DNA of 64,000 bases. Source: Ohessyouella blattaphilus (GTDB lineage Bacteria; Bacillota; Clostridia; Lachnospirales; Lachnospiraceae). The translations under genes were made by a program, and so were the position numbers. Shown one piece after another: positions 19,031 to 29,689 of this stretch; position 1 is the first letter of the stretch, and each line of letters starts with the position of its first letter. The stretch covers positions 114,700-178,699 of the forward strand of contig NZ_JAMXOC010000003.1 in NCBI RefSeq assembly GCF_024721265.1. Reading direction: 5' to 3'. The notes below the pieces were generated by a model that worked only from the letters and a program-made list of their open reading frames with translations, ran no database searches and was not told the origin of the DNA.

Positions 19031-21289
19031 TTACAAAGTATTATGACACGTTCTCGCAATCACGTCTAGCTGTTGCTCCTTTGTCAAATCGATAAACTTA
19101 ACCGCATAGCCAGATACCCGAATCGTAAAGTTGGCATATTCTTCTTTTTCTGGATGCTCCATGGCATCAATCAGCTTCTCAGTACCGAAGACATTCACAT
19201 TTAGATGATGTGCCCCCTGGGAAAAATAGCCGTCGAGAATATTCACTAGCTTACCTACCCGCTCCGTCTGCTCGTGACCAAGAGCCCCTGGACTAATGGT
19301 CTGGGTGTTAGAAATGCCATCTAACGCTTCTTCATATGGTAGCTTCGTCAAAGAGTTAAGCGAGGCCAATAGACCGTTTTGTTCGGCGCCATAGGAAGGA
19401 TTTGCTCCTGGTGCAAGCGGTTCTCCCGCTTTACGACCGTCTGGTAAGGAACCTGTCGCCTTGCCGTAGACCACATTTGAGGTAATCGTCAAAATAGAGG
19501 TGGTGGGCTCCGAATTTCGGTACGTATGGCACTTCCGCAACTTATTCATAAAGGTTTTCAGAAGCCAAACCGCAATATCGTCGGCTCTGTCATCGTCATT
19601 GCCGTATTTTGGGAAATCGCCAGCAACCTGGTAATCTACCGCCATGCCATCTTCATCGCGAATTACTTTGACCTGGCTGTACTTAATCGCCGAAAGCGAG
19701 TCAACCACGTGAGAAAATCCGGCAATACCCGTTGCAAACGTGCGACGGACATCGGTGTCAATAAGAGCCATCTCTGCCGCTTCGTAGTAATACTTGTCGT
19801 GCATATAGTGAATCATATTTAAGGTATCTACATACAATTTGGCCAGCCACTCCATCATCTGGTCGTATCTTTCCATCACTTCATCGTAGTCAAGATATTC
19901 GCTGGTGATGGGCCGATAAGCTGGTCCTATCTGCACTTTCGTCTTCTCGTCAACACCACCGTTGATTGCATATAATAGGCATTTTGCCAAATTGGCACGG
20001 GCTCCGAAAAACTGAATTTCTTTTCCCGTCTGGGTTGCCGAAACACAGCAGCAGATAGCGTAGTCATCGCCCCAAACCGGTCGCATCACCTCATCGTTTT
20101 CATACTGAATCGAGGAGGTTTCAATCGAAATGTAGGAAGCGTAATCTTTAAAGGCCTCTGGCAATCGGTCTGAGTAGAGCACCGTTAAGTTGGGCTCCGG
20201 TGAGGGTCCCATATTCTCTAAGGTATGTAAGAAGCGAAAATCGCTTTTGGTAACCATACTGCGTCCGTCCATGCCCATGCCGCCTACTTCTAGCGTCGCC
20301 CAGACCGGGTCTCCCGAAAACAGTTCGTTATAGCTAGGAATTCTTGCGAACTTAACCATTCGAAACTTCATCGTTAATTGATCGATTAATTCCTGAGCTT
20401 CCCTTTCACTTAAAACGCCTTTTTTAAGATCTCTTTCAATGTAGATATCTAAAAATGTGGAAATACGTCCCACGCTCATCGCTGCCCCATTTTGGGTTTT
20501 AATCGCCGCTAGATAGCCAAAGTACAACCACTGAACGGCTTCCTTAGCATCCTTTGCCGGCTGACTAATATCAAAACCGTAGGCCTTCGCCATCTCCTTC
20601 ATCTCTTTTAAGGCCTTAATCTGATCGGCAATCTCTTCTCTTAAGCGAAAATCGGTGCCCTTCATGCCGTGGCGTTCGCCGGTAATAAAATCCTCTTCCT
20701 TCTGACGAATCAAGTAGTCAAGGCCGTAAAGCGCTACCCGGCGATAATCGCCCACAATTCGGCCTCTTCCATAAGTATCTGGAAGACCGGTGATAATCTT
20801 CGCCTTTCTTGCTCTACGCATTTCCGGAGTATAGATATCGAAAACGCCTTGGTTATGGGTTTTGTGATATTTTGTAAAGATTTCCACCATCTTCGGATTA
20901 GGAGTATACCCATACGTCTCGCACGCCTTTACCGCCATATTAATACCGCCGTAAGGCATAAACACACGTTTAAGTGGTTTATCAGTCTGTAAACCCACCA
21001 CCTTCTCTTCATCTTTTAGTGAATCTTTAATATACGCCGCTCCATAAGCATTAATATCGGACACCACTTCCGTCTCCATATCCAGTACACCATTATTCGC
21101 TCGTTCTTCTCTTTGAAGCCTTTTTAGCTCCTCCCAAAGACTCTCTGTTGCCTTTGTGGGTGCTACCAGAAATTTTTCATCTCCTTCGTAAGGTGTATAG
21201 TTATTTTGAATAAAGTCTCTAACATCAACATCGTCTTTCCATAACCTACCGTTAAAGCCTTCCCATTGTACAAAGTCTTTAATTTCCAT
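19031..21289 (-). CDS. pflB: Formate C-acetyltransferase (pyruvate formate-lyase)
   Basis: Glycyl-radical enzyme that converts pyruvate and CoA to acetyl-CoA and formate in anaerobic growth. 752 residues; the catalytic cysteine pair is in [12 protein letters not shown], and the glycyl radical site is RVSGYAVKF near the C-terminus. Full length for the family. It heads the pflB-pflA transcript behind a good promoter with a Fur-box-like palindrome upstream. Ribosome site AAAGGGG. Confidence 0.97.
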   Translation of the reverse strand: MEIKDFVQWEGFNGRLWKDDVDVRDFIQNNYTPYEGDEKFLVAPTKATESLWEELKRLQREERANNGVLDMETEVVSDINAYGAAYIKDSLKDEEKVVGLQTDKPLKRVFMPYGGINMAVKACETYGYTPNPKMVEIFTKYHKTHNQGVFDIYTPEMRRARKAKIITGLPDTYGRGRIVGDYRRVALYGLDYLIRQKEEDFITGERHGMKGTDFRLREEIADQIKALKEMKEMAKAYGFDISQPAKDAKEAVQWLYFGYLAAIKTQNGAAMSVGRISTFLDIYIERDLKKGVLSEREAQELIDQLTMKFRMVKFARIPSYNELFSGDPVWATLEVGGMGMDGRSMVTKSDFRFLHTLENMGPSPEPNLTVLYSDRLPEAFKDYASYISIETSSIQYENDEVMRPVWGDDYAICCCVSATQTGKEIQFFGARANLAKCLLYAINGGVDEKTKVQIGPAYRPITSEYLDYDEVMERYDQMMEWLAKLYVDTLNMIHYMHDKYYYEAAEMALIDTDVRRTFATGIAGFSHVVDSLSAIKYSQVKVIRDEDGMAVDYQVAGDFPKYGNDDDRADDIAVWLLKTFMNKLRKCHTYRNSEPTTSILTITSNVVYGKATGSLPDGRKAGEPLAPGANPSYGAEQNGLLASLNSLTKLPYEEALDGISNTQTISPGALGHEQTERVGKLVNILDGYFSQGAHHLNVNVFGTEKLIDAMEHPEKEEYANFTIRVSGYAVKFIDLTKEQQLDVIARTCHNTL

Positions 21290-21335
21290 CTACGTAATCC
21301 CCTTTCAATTGCATTTTTATTTTGTTTTCGTGAAC

Positions 21336-21364
21336 AATATAGCACTTTGTATACAGGAATACAA
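21336..21364 (-). promoter_or_regulatory. Sigma-70 promoter of pflBA
   Basis: Minus strand TTGTAT (21359-21364), a 17-base spacer and TATATT (21336-21341); transcription would begin near 21329, about 40 bases before pflB. Confidence 0.65.
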
Positions 21365-21372
21365 TACGTTTT

Positions 21373-21387
21373 TGATAATAGTTATCA
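21373..21387. promoter_or_regulatory. Fur-box-like palindrome upstream of pflBA
   Basis: TGATAATAGTTATCA is a 15-base palindrome matching the 7-1-7 Fur-family consensus (TGATAATNATTATCA) at 14 of 15 positions. It lies about nine bases upstream of the pflB -35. The match is seen; which Fur-family regulator (if any) binds is not known. Confidence 0.5.
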
Positions 21388-21424
21388 TAATCATTGATTG
21401 TACTTAATTTTGTGCAAAATCATT

Positions 21425-21455
21425 AAAAAAAGAACTCACCGTGTGAGTTCTTTTT
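21425..21455 (-). terminator. Terminator downstream of yajC
   Basis: AAAGAACTCAC CG GTGAGTTCTTT hairpin with seven T on the minus strand, just after the yajC stop codon at 21465. Confidence 0.85.
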
Positions 21456-21464
21456 CAAGCTAGC

Positions 21465-21770
21465 TTATTCTTTTGAGGCTTTTTCCACCTGAGCAATTGC
21501 TGCCTTTTGCATCGGAATACGACAATTCTTATTGCTTCCGAATTCAACGATAACATCTTCATCGGTAATATCAATAATCACACCGTAAAATCCGCTCGTC
21601 GTCAGCACGGTATCTCCTACTGCCATATCGGCAACCATTGCCTGAATACGCTTTTGCTCTTTACGCTGTGGTCTGATCAACATAAACCACATTCCGCCGA
21701 TTACTAATGCCCATAAGGCTAACATAAAAATCGGGCTCATTGTTGCTGCTTGTTCTGCTAATGTAAACAT
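21465..21770 (-). CDS. yajC: Preprotein translocase subunit YajC
   Basis: Small membrane protein associated with the SecDF part of the Sec translocase. 101 residues: one transmembrane helix (about 13-33) ending in the conserved LIRPQRKEQKR, then a small beta domain (VGDTVLTTSGFYGVI). Ribosome site GGAGG. It follows tgt, the usual gene order in many bacteria; secD and secF are not in the window. Confidence 0.93.
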   Translation of the reverse strand: MFTLAEQAATMSPIFMLALWALVIGGMWFMLIRPQRKEQKRIQAMVADMAVGDTVLTTSGFYGVIIDITDEDVIVEFGSNKNCRIPMQKAAIAQVEKASKE

Positions 21771-21835
21771 GATAATCCTCCTTATATTCGGGATTCCCTT
21801 TGCGGACGTCTCCCCTACCTTTCGGCACTAGTAGT

Positions 21836-21865
21836 ATCATACACCAGGGGGGAAGGTCCTAGCAA
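21836..21865 (-). promoter_or_regulatory. Candidate promoter of yajC
   Basis: Minus strand TTGCTA (21860-21865), an 18-base spacer and TATGAT (21836-21841), overlapping the tgt stop. It would give a leader of about 60 bases before yajC. Confidence 0.4.
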
Positions 21866-22992
21866 GTTTTTTCCGTCATATCTGCTATTTTTTTCGCTTT
21901 ATACTCAGCGTAATTGCCATTTTCAATCGCTTCTCTAATCTCTTCCATCATATTATTGTAGAAATAGAGATTGTGTAAAACTGCTAGGCGCATACCAAGC
22001 ATCTCTTTCGCCTTTAATAAATGGCGAATATAGGCTCTTGAGTAAGTCCTGCAGGCGGGGCACTGACACCCTTCTTCGATGGGGCGCGTATCTAATTCAA
22101 ACTTCGCATTAAATAAATTCAACTTCCCGTGGTTCGTATAGACGTGACCGTGACGTCCGTTCCTGCTAGGATACACACAGTCAAAGAAATCCACACCTCT
22201 GTCGACGGCCTCAAGAATATTAATTGGCGTTCCCACACCCATCAAATACGTTGGCTTATTTACCGGCAAATGAGGGACTACGGCGTCGAGAATGCGGTAC
22301 ATATCCTCGTGGGACTCACCTACTGCTAGACCGCCAACGGCGTAACCGTCTAAATCCAGCTTGCTGATTTCTTTGGCGTGATCAACCCGGATATCTTCAA
22401 GAATACCACCTTGATTAATCCCAAAGAGCATTTGCTGGCGATTAATCGTCTCTGGCAAAGAATTTAAGCGCTTCATCTCCTCCTGACAGCGAACGAGCCA
22501 CCTGGTCGTTCGTTCAACTGAGGCTTCAATATACTCTCTACTAGCTACGCTAGATGGGCATTCATCAAAAGCCATGGCAATCGTCGAGGCCAGATTGGAC
22601 TGAATTCGCATACTCTCCTCCGGACCCATAAAAATCTTACGGCCATCGATATGGGAATTAAAATATACCCCTTCTTCTTTAATTTTACGAAGGCCCGCCA
22701 AAGAAAACACCTGGAAGCCACCGGAATCCGTTAAGATAGGCTTATCCCAGACCATGAATTTATGAAGGCCTCCTAATTTATTTACAACTTCATCTCCCGG
22801 TCTTACGTGCAAATGGTAGGTATTGGAAAGCTGCACTTGCGTCTTAATCTCCTGCAAATCCGTGGTTGCCACCGCACCTTTAATCGCGGCCGCCGTACCT
22901 ACGTTCATAAAAACAGGGGTCTCCACCACACCGTGAACTGTGTGGAGTCGCCCCCGCTTTGCAAGACCGTCACGTCTTATTATTTCGTACAT
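21859..22992 (-). CDS. tgt: tRNA-guanine transglycosylase (queuine tRNA-ribosyltransferase)
   Basis: Exchanges G34 for preQ1 in GUN-decoding tRNAs during queuosine synthesis. 377 residues; catalytic Asp regions DSGGFQVFSLA and GVDFFDCVYPSRNGRHG, and the zinc site CQCPACRTYSRAYIRHL. Length normal. AAAGGAG precedes the start. It is flanked by yajC and the L,D-transpeptidase gene (14 bases upstream), all leftward; no queA in the window. Confidence 0.96.
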   Translation of the reverse strand: MYEIIRRDGLAKRGRLHTVHGVVETPVFMNVGTAAAIKGAVATTDLQEIKTQVQLSNTYHLHVRPGDEVVNKLGGLHKFMVWDKPILTDSGGFQVFSLAGLRKIKEEGVYFNSHIDGRKIFMGPEESMRIQSNLASTIAMAFDECPSSVASREYIEASVERTTRWLVRCQEEMKRLNSLPETINRQQMLFGINQGGILEDIRVDHAKEISKLDLDGYAVGGLAVGESHEDMYRILDAVVPHLPVNKPTYLMGVGTPINILEAVDRGVDFFDCVYPSRNGRHGHVYTNHGKLNLFNAKFELDTRPIEEGCQCPACRTYSRAYIRHLLKAKEMLGMRLAVLHNLYFYNNMMEEIREAIENGNYAEYKAKKIADMTEKTC

Positions 22993-23006
22993 GTAACTCC
23001 TTTATT

Positions 23007-24671
23007 CTAGTAGTAGACTAATACTGGGGTTCCCGACTGAATTAAGTTATAAAGCTGGGAAGCAGCATCATAGTTCATATTAATACAACCACGAGAACCG
23101 TTGGTCAAATACCAATCGCCACCGAGACGCGGTTGCCACGGAGCATCGTGAAAACCAATACCGCCGTTAAAAGGCATCCAAAAATTGACGGGACTTTCGT
23201 ATTCATAACTACCATCCGGCATCTTCTTTCCGCGAAGAGTAGTATTCGTAGTCTTATAGTTGAGGAAAAAGAGTCCTGGTGGTGTCTCCCAACCCTTATT
23301 CGGATTGCCAGTCGTCACCTCCGTATTAATGACTACCTGACCATCTTGGACAAAGTAAAGCTTTTGCGCGGTTAAATCTACTTCTGCATAAGTATTTCCC
23401 ACACCTACACCTTCGTGATTAACGGCTCTTTGTGAATACACCGGTTCTCTTGTTACCACTTCTTTATTCGCAATGTTGGCTAATAAAGTGGCCAACTCTT
23501 CCTCAATATTGATTTCCCAACCGAAGCTACCACCTGGTACGGTAACCTCACGGCCGCCACTTGATACCATCGTTAGCGGTTGGCCGTACGTATTGTACTT
23601 AGCTGCTAGTTCATTTACAAAACCGCGAACTGCTTCTTCGTCTAGATAAACAGCCATGTTCTCATCGGTCTTAAGCCACTGCTCTAACTTCTCGGCATCC
23701 ACTTTTTCTTGATGAGGATTAAAATCATAAGTCACATCCACACCAAGGCGAGAATTCATCTCTTTGGTTGCAGCGATTACTTCGCTAGAATCCTTGGTGA
23801 ATTTAGGCTTAAGATAGACATCTTTTGCCATATCGATTTCCTTATGGAAACCGTTAATCGCTTCCTCTACCTTCTTCACAAAATCTTCTTTATTGATCTG
23901 GGTGCCGTATACCTCGTCCTTAATCACAAAGGTGCCATTCTCCACAACTGGCTTGGCATCCTCTGAGGGCACTTGCCCTTCTTCGACTAGGCACTTAAGA
24001 TTATCGATAGCGCTAGTTAGCGCCTTTTCATCGTATTTAACACCAATCTTAGCTTGTAAATTCGGATGTTTAAATAGTGACACAGGCCAAAGGAAAGGAT
24101 TCTGATCATTAATCAGCTGCTCTACCTCATTCCCTTTCACATATTCGAGGGCAATTGTCTGGCCATCGATTACTTCTGTCTGATTGTTTGCTTCCATAAG
24201 TGTAAGCTGATAATCATCTACTTGACCCGCCATATACGTTTCTACTTCTTCAGCTTTTTTCATGGCAAAATCAATATCGTTTATCTTTGTATTAAAGAAA
24301 AGATGACTCATAAAGAAAATCGAAATCCCGCAATAGGCAACTAAAAGTACACCAAAAATACTCCCAAGAACAATCCCTAGGCGTTTACGCTTCTTTTTCT
24401 TTTCTGCTGCTTTTTCTGCTAGTTCCTCTTCAGTTGGCTCTTCTTCTACTTCTTGCTTATCGAAACTCGGAGAATCAATGTCAACAAAATGTACATCAAG
24501 CTCATCAGTATCGTCCTCTGAATCTTGCTCGGACCCAGACTCTTCCTCATCTTTTTGTTTAACTTTTTCTTCATCTTTCTTCTCCATGGCTGCGTAGAAC
24601 TCTTGCATGGTTTCGTCAGCAATCTCTTCTGAGCTTTTCTTCTCTTTGCTGTTTTTACTGGTTTCTTTCAT
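23007..24671 (-). CDS. Membrane-anchored L,D-transpeptidase (YkuD)
   Basis: Cell-wall enzyme that forms 3-3 peptidoglycan cross-links or attaches groups to the peptide stem. 554 residues: a long acidic, Lys/Glu-rich cytosolic segment (1-95), one transmembrane helix (about 98-122), two putative peptidoglycan-binding regions (about 135-420), and a C-terminal YkuD domain. The YkuD motif is visible as IGFHDAPW...GSRGCINMN with the catalytic Cys. The acidic cytosolic tail is unusually long and could be a regulatory or protein-binding segment. Divergent from aroC. Confidence 0.9.
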   Translation of the reverse strand: MKETSKNSKEKKSSEEIADETMQEFYAAMEKKDEEKVKQKDEEESGSEQDSEDDTDELDVHFVDIDSPSFDKQEVEEEPTEEELAEKAAEKKKKRKRLGIVLGSIFGVLLVAYCGISIFFMSHLFFNTKINDIDFAMKKAEEVETYMAGQVDDYQLTLMEANNQTEVIDGQTIALEYVKGNEVEQLINDQNPFLWPVSLFKHPNLQAKIGVKYDEKALTSAIDNLKCLVEEGQVPSEDAKPVVENGTFVIKDEVYGTQINKEDFVKKVEEAINGFHKEIDMAKDVYLKPKFTKDSSEVIAATKEMNSRLGVDVTYDFNPHQEKVDAEKLEQWLKTDENMAVYLDEEAVRGFVNELAAKYNTYGQPLTMVSSGGREVTVPGGSFGWEINIEEELATLLANIANKEVVTREPVYSQRAVNHEGVGVGNTYAEVDLTAQKLYFVQDGQVVINTEVTTGNPNKGWETPPGLFFLNYKTTNTTLRGKKMPDGSYEYESPVNFWMPFNGGIGFHDAPWQPRLGGDWYLTNGSRGCINMNYDAASQLYNLIQSGTPVLVYY

Positions 24672-24766
24672 TTTCTATACTCGCCTCGTTTATTTTAGAC
24701 ACAATTACTTTTTCATTATATTCTATCTTCCTATAAAAGTACAGTAGAATTGTGTGAAAAAATGTG

Positions 24767-24772
24767 TATAAT
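24767..24772 (+). promoter_or_regulatory. -10 element of aroC
   Basis: Perfect TATAAT on the plus strand with no good -35; AAAAAGGAGGG follows before the aroC start at 24805. Confidence 0.4.
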
Positions 24773-24804
24773 ATTAGGTACATTTATTTTAAAAAGGAGG
24801 GCGT

Positions 24805-25899
24805 ATGGCAGGATCAATTTTAGGTACAATTTTTACCATAACTACCTGGGGCGAATCCCACGGAAAGGCCATCGGCGTTGTCGTCGACGGCTGTCCCGCT
24901 GGGCTTACTCTCGCCCCTTCAGATATTCAACCTTTTCTAAATCGACGCAAACCCGGTACGAGTAAGTATACAACACCTCGCAAAGAAGGCGATGAAGTAG
25001 AGATTCTTTCAGGAACCTTTGCTGGGGTAACGACGGGAACGCCCATCTCAATGGTGGTCTATAACACCGATGAACGCTCCCATGATTACGGAAAGATAAA
25101 GGACACGTATCGCCCTGGTCACGCCGATTATACGTATCAGGAAAAGTACGGCATCCGCGATTATCGCGGGGGCGGTCGCTCTTCTGGCCGAGAGACCATT
25201 GGCCGGGTGGCAGCGGGGGCCATCGCCTGGAAGCTTTTAAATGAGTTTGGCATCACTCCGCTCACTTACGCCACCAGTATCGGTCCCATCCGTATTTCTA
25301 GCGAGCGCTTTGACGAGGCAGAAATTAACAACAACCCTCTTTTCATGCCGGATGCTAAGGCCGCCGAAGAAGCCCGTGCCTATTTGGACGAGTGTCTTGC
25401 TCATAGTGATTCCGCTGGCGGCGTGATTGAATGCGTCGTTTCCGGACTTCCGGTCGGTCTTGGACAGCCGGTCTTCGGAAAGCTTGATAGTGAACTGGCG
25501 AAAGCGGTAATGAGTATCGGTAGTGTAAAGGGTGTGGAATTTGGCGCCGGTTTTCAAGCAGCTAGCCTAAATGGCCATGAGAATAATGATCCCTTTACCA
25601 AAACGGGGAAAGCAACTAATCACGCTGGGGGAATCTTAGGTGGTATTAGCGATGGGGATTCGCTTGTCCTAAGAGCCGCCATCAAACCTACGCCTTCTAT
25701 CGCTATGCCTCAGAAAACTGTGACCTTAGGCGGCGAAGAGACCAGCATTACCATTCAGGGGCGACACGATCCCGTAATCGTTCCTAGGGCCGTCGTGGTG
25801 GTAGAAGCGATGGTGGGGCTAACGCTGATTGATGCCCTTCTAATGAACTGTAGTAGTAAATTAGAAAATCTAAAAAAAATATACGATTGTGAGGAATAA
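24805..25899 (+). CDS. aroC: Chorismate synthase
   Basis: FMN-dependent enzyme that makes chorismate from EPSP, the last shikimate-pathway step. 364 residues; signature segments [27 protein letters not shown] with [14 protein letters not shown], and [19 protein letters not shown]. Other shikimate genes are absent from the window. The polyamine transporter starts six bases downstream and uses an aroC-internal ribosome site, so the two are likely co-transcribed although functionally unrelated. Confidence 0.97.
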   Translation: MAGSILGTIFTITTWGESHGKAIGVVVDGCPAGLTLAPSDIQPFLNRRKPGTSKYTTPRKEGDEVEILSGTFAGVTTGTPISMVVYNTDERSHDYGKIKDTYRPGHADYTYQEKYGIRDYRGGGRSSGRETIGRVAAGAIAWKLLNEFGITPLTYATSIGPIRISSERFDEAEINNNPLFMPDAKAAEEARAYLDECLAHSDSAGGVIECVVSGLPVGLGQPVFGKLDSELAKAVMSIGSVKGVEFGAGFQAASLNGHENNDPFTKTGKATNHAGGILGGISDGDSLVLRAAIKPTPSIAMPQKTVTLGGEETSITIQGRHDPVIVPRAVVVVEAMVGLTLIDALLMNCSSKLENLKKIYDCEE

Positions 25900-25904
25900 A
25901 AACG

Positions 25905-26978
25905 GTGCCAAAAAAATTAATTGACATTCAAGGTGTCTCCAAATCCTTCGGTGACAACCTAGTAATCGATGACCTTACTCTTTACATTAGAGAAAATGAA
26001 TTCTTAACCCTTCTCGGCCCTAGTGGCTGTGGTAAAACCACCCTGCTACGAATGCTGGGTGGCTTTGAAACTCCTGATCAGGGGAAGGTGATTTTTGAGG
26101 GTAAGAACATTACCGATATCGCGCCTAACAAGCGCCAAATTAATACGGTTTTCCAGAAATATGCCCTCTTCACCCATATGACCATTGCCGAAAACATCGC
26201 CTTTGGGATGAAGATTAAAAAGCATACGAAAAGCTACATTGAGGAAAAAATTCGCTACGCCCTAAAGCTGGTTAATCTTGAGGGTTTTGAGGAGCGGATG
26301 CCTGACTCCCTAAGCGGCGGCCAGCAACAACGGGTGGCGATCGCTAGAGCGATTGTTAACGAACCTAAGGTGCTTCTTCTCGACGAACCTTTAGGCGCTC
26401 TCGATTTGAAACTTCGCCAAGATATGCAGTATGAATTGATCCGTATGAAAAACGAACTGGGAATCACTTTTGTCTACGTAACTCACGATCAAGAAGAGGC
26501 CTTAACCATGTCTGATACCATCGTCGTTATGAATCAAGGATACATTCAGCAAATCGGCACTCCTGAAGATATCTACAACGAGCCCCAGAACGCCTTTGTA
26601 GCAGATTTTATCGGCGAAAGCAATATCTTCTCAGCCCTAATGGTGGAAGACAAACTGGTAAAGATACTGGGCGTAGATTTTCCCTGTGTAGACGTCGGCT
26701 TTGGTAAAAACAAACCTGTCGATGCGGTTATTCGCCCTGAGGATGTGGAGCTAGAAAAGCCTGGTAGCGGCATTATCGATGGAATTGTCACCCACCTGAT
26801 CTTTAAGGGCGTTCACTACGAAATGGAAGTTGAAGCCCATAACTATACTTGGCTAGTCCACAGTACAGAAATGTTTCCTGTGGGAACCATGGTGGGGATT
26901 CACGTGGATCCCTTTAATATCCAAATTATGAAAAAACCAGTTTCTGAAGATGAGGAGGCGATTGAAGTTGAAGAGTAA
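25905..26978 (+). CDS. potA: Spermidine/putrescine ABC transporter, ATP-binding protein
   Basis: ATPase of the polyamine importer. 357 residues: Walker [12 protein letters not shown], signature [15 protein letters not shown], Walker [14 protein letters not shown]-loop VTHDQ, and a C-terminal TOBE domain. Start codon GTG at 25905, with GAGGAA inside the end of aroC as ribosome site. It overlaps potB. The set potA-potB-potCD is complete for an importer; specificity is inferred from family resemblance of the permeases and binding domain. Confidence 0.93.
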   Translation: MPKKLIDIQGVSKSFGDNLVIDDLTLYIRENEFLTLLGPSGCGKTTLLRMLGGFETPDQGKVIFEGKNITDIAPNKRQINTVFQKYALFTHMTIAENIAFGMKIKKHTKSYIEEKIRYALKLVNLEGFEERMPDSLSGGQQQRVAIARAIVNEPKVLLLDEPLGALDLKLRQDMQYELIRMKNELGITFVYVTHDQEEALTMSDTIVVMNQGYIQQIGTPEDIYNEPQNAFVADFIGESNIFSALMVEDKLVKILGVDFPCVDVGFGKNKPVDAVIRPEDVELEKPGSGIIDGIVTHLIFKGVHYEMEVEAHNYTWLVHSTEMFPVGTMVGIHVDPFNIQIMKKPVSEDEEAIEVEE

Positions 26979-27792
26979 AACCTTAAAGCAGCTTCTTAGT
27001 GGCCCCTATCTCTTTTGGGCAGTTGCTTTTATCATCATTCCTTTGGTAATGATCTTTTATTACGGGTTGACTACCCCTGAAGGCACGTTCACCTTTGCAA
27101 ACGTAGCCAAAATCACCACTCCCGAGAACTTAAAAGCGTTAGGTTTAGCGCTACTTTTATCCTTTATCAGTACCGCTATCTGTTTACTACTAGCCTACCC
27201 TCTAGCGATTATTTTAACGGGAATGAACGTCAATCAAAATAGCTTTGTGGTGCTTATCTTCATCCTTCCTATGTGGATGAACTTTCTTCTGCGCACCATG
27301 GCTTGGCAGAATCTTCTGGAGAAAAATGGCGTGATTAACATCGTGCTTGAGTTCCTGCACTTGCCAGCCCTGGAGATCATCAACACACCGGCAGCCATCA
27401 TTCTGGGAATGGTCTATAACTTCCTGCCCTTTATGGTGCTGCCCATTTATAACGTCCTCTCGAAAATCGATAAGGATGTTATCAATGCCGCTAAAGACTT
27501 AGGCGCCAATCCTTTACAGACTTTTTTGCGCGTCACCTTACCCCTAAGTAGACCTGGCATTATCAGCGGGATTACCATGGTCTTTGTACCGGCGCTAACT
27601 ACCTTTGTTATCTCCGACTTACTAGGCGGTAGCAAAATCCTTTTAATTGGCAATGTTATCGAACAAGAGTTTAAACAAGGCAGCAACTGGCACGTAGGCA
27701 GTGGCCTGTCCCTTGTGTTAATGGTCTTTATTATTCTAAGCATGGCGCTAATTGCCAAATACGACAAAGACGGGGAGGGCAATAGCTTTTGA
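26968..27792 (+). CDS. potB: Spermidine/putrescine ABC transporter, permease PotB
   Basis: Membrane-spanning subunit with about six helices and the ABC permease EAA-like loop ([20 protein letters not shown]). I place the start at the TTG at 26968, with GGAGG nine bases upstream. The earlier ATG at 26950 has the Shine-Dalgarno sequence inside its own codons. It overlaps the end of potA by 11 bases and potCD by four (TTGA), so translation of the three genes is coupled. Confidence 0.9.
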   Translation: MKSKTLKQLLSGPYLFWAVAFIIIPLVMIFYYGLTTPEGTFTFANVAKITTPENLKALGLALLLSFISTAICLLLAYPLAIILTGMNVNQNSFVVLIFILPMWMNFLLRTMAWQNLLEKNGVINIVLEFLHLPALEIINTPAAIILGMVYNFLPFMVLPIYNVLSKIDKDVINAAKDLGANPLQTFLRVTLPLSRPGIISGITMVFVPALTTFVISDLLGGSKILLIGNVIEQEFKQGSNWHVGSGLSLVLMVFIILSMALIAKYDKDGEGNSF

Positions 27793-29651
27793 TTAAGTCA
27801 TTTTTAAAACGATTTTACCTAGTTCTTATTTTAATACTGCTCTACGCGCCAATTCTCACTTTGATTGTCTTATCCTTTAACAACTCAAAGACCCGGTCAA
27901 AATGGGGCGGCTTTACTGGTAAATGGTACGTCTCTCTCTTCCAAAACAAAGAGATTATGAACGCCCTCTTTACCACTCTCGCGATTGCTCTTTTAAGCGC
28001 GGCTATCGCCACCCTAATCGGGACTGTCGCCGCCATTGGCATTAGCGCCATGGGCAAAAGAAAACGTACGGTAATTATGGGTATTACCAACATTCCCATG
28101 CTGAATGCGGATATCGTAACCGGTATTTCCTTGATGCTACTTTTTATCGCTATTCGCTTCTCCTTGGGCTTTACCACGATCCTCCTAGCACATATTACCT
28201 TTAATATCCCCTATGTGATTTTAAGCGTAATGCCAAAGCTTAAGCAGACAAGTAAAAGCACCTATGAAGCAGCTTTAGACCTAGGTGCATCACCACTACA
28301 AGCTTTTTTAAAAGTGGTGATACCAGATATCTATCCAGGAATCACCTCAGGCTTTCTCCTAGCATTTACCATGTCCCTAGATGATTTTATCATCACTCAC
28401 TTTACAAAGGGACCAGGGGTGGACACACTTTCCACCAAAATCTACAGCGAGGTTAGAAAAGGCATTAAGCCAGAGATGTATGCTCTCTCTACCCTGCTCT
28501 TTCTCTCGGTACTTATTTTGCTCTTTCTCGTTAACATGACGCCACCAGAGGCGGAGCGCAAAAAGAAAACCCACCCAGTGAAGCGAATTCTGGTGAGACG
28601 AGTGGCACCTGCTCTTTTAGGTATACTGGTGCTAGTAGGCGGCGTCTATTACTCTACTTCTAGCAATGTAGCTGGTAAGAAGCAAGTGATCGTCTATAAC
28701 TGGGGCGAATACATGGACCCCGAGGTACTGACTCTCTTCGAAGAAGAGACCGGTATTCAAGTAGTCTATGAGGAATTCGAAACCAATGAGATTATGTATC
28801 CCAAAATTCAGTCTGGGGCAATCGCCTACGATGTAGTCTGCCCGTCAGATTACATGATTGAACGCATGATTGAAAATGATTTACTAGCAGAATTAAATTA
28901 CGAGAATATTCCTAATATCGAGAATATCGGGGATACGTATCTGGAACAGTCAAAACAATTTGACGCCCAGAACCGCTACTCCGTTCCTTACTGCTGGGGA
29001 ACCGTGGGGATTCTTTACAACAAAACAATGGTGGATGAGGAGGTCGATAGTTGGAGCATTCTCTGGGATGAGAAGTATCAAGATAACATCCTGATGCAGA
29101 ACTCGGTAAGAGATGCTTTTGGTATCACGTTAAAGTACCTAGGCTATTCGCTGAATTCTACCGATAGAGATGAGCTTTATGAAGCTACCGATCTTCTAAC
29201 CCTACAAAAGCCCTTAGTACAAGCCTACGTAATCGATCAGGTAAGGGATAAAATGATTGGCAATGAAGCCGCTCTCGGAGTTATCTACTCCGGTGAAGCG
29301 ATCTACACCCAGTCCGAAAACCCTGACCTTGAGTACGTTATTCCTAAGGAAGGGTCTAATGTTTGGATTGATTCTTGGGTGGTTCCGAAAAACGCTAAGA
29401 ACAAAGAGAACGCCGAAGCGTTCATCAACTTCTTATGTCGGCCAGACATTGCCAAGATGAACTTTGACTATATCACCTACTCTACGCCTAACGAAGCGGC
29501 CAGAGACTTAATCGAGGATGACGCAATACGTAATAGCAAAATCGCTTTCCCCGATGCAAAGGATCTAGAAAACTGTGAAACCTTTAAGTTCTTAGGGGAC
29601 AAAAACGATGCGCTCTATAACGAGCTTTGGCGAGAAGTAAAAAGCCATTAA
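27789..29651 (+). CDS. potCD: PotC permease-PotD polyamine-binding protein fusion
   Basis: 620 residues. Residues 1-265 are the second permease (six helices, EAA loop YEAALDLGASPLQAFLKVVIP). After a basic linker (~270-283) and one more hydrophobic segment (about 285-303) comes a PotD-like periplasmic-binding domain beginning KKQVIVYNWGEYMDPEV and ending with a typical DALYNELWREVK tail. The binding domain is thus tethered to the outer face by a transmembrane helix instead of by a lipid anchor. Start codon TTG. Such fusions occur in some Firmicutes; the stop codon lies in a 40-base palindrome. Confidence 0.92.
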   Translation: MIKSFLKRFYLVLILILLYAPILTLIVLSFNNSKTRSKWGGFTGKWYVSLFQNKEIMNALFTTLAIALLSAAIATLIGTVAAIGISAMGKRKRTVIMGITNIPMLNADIVTGISLMLLFIAIRFSLGFTTILLAHITFNIPYVILSVMPKLKQTSKSTYEAALDLGASPLQAFLKVVIPDIYPGITSGFLLAFTMSLDDFIITHFTKGPGVDTLSTKIYSEVRKGIKPEMYALSTLLFLSVLILLFLVNMTPPEAERKKKTHPVKRILVRRVAPALLGILVLVGGVYYSTSSNVAGKKQVIVYNWGEYMDPEVLTLFEEETGIQVVYEEFETNEIMYPKIQSGAIAYDVVCPSDYMIERMIENDLLAELNYENIPNIENIGDTYLEQSKQFDAQNRYSVPYCWGTVGILYNKTMVDEEVDSWSILWDEKYQDNILMQNSVRDAFGITLKYLGYSLNSTDRDELYEATDLLTLQKPLVQAYVIDQVRDKMIGNEAALGVIYSGEAIYTQSENPDLEYVIPKEGSNVWIDSWVVPKNAKNKENAEAFINFLCRPDIAKMNFDYITYSTPNEAARDLIEDDAIRNSKIAFPDAKDLENCETFKFLGDKNDALYNELWREVKSH

Positions 29652-29689
29652 GGAAAGGGGACACGCAAATTTGCGTGTCCCTTTTCCTT
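29650..29689. repeat. 40-base near-perfect palindrome at the potCD/nucleoside kinase junction
   Basis: Two 20-base arms (AAGGAAAGGGGACACGCAAA on the left) match with one G-T exception and no loop bases. The palindrome overlaps the stop codons of both converging genes. It may act as a bidirectional terminator, although no long T-tract follows, or it may be a dispersed repeat: the core GGGGACACGC recurs at 38511. Confidence 0.85.
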
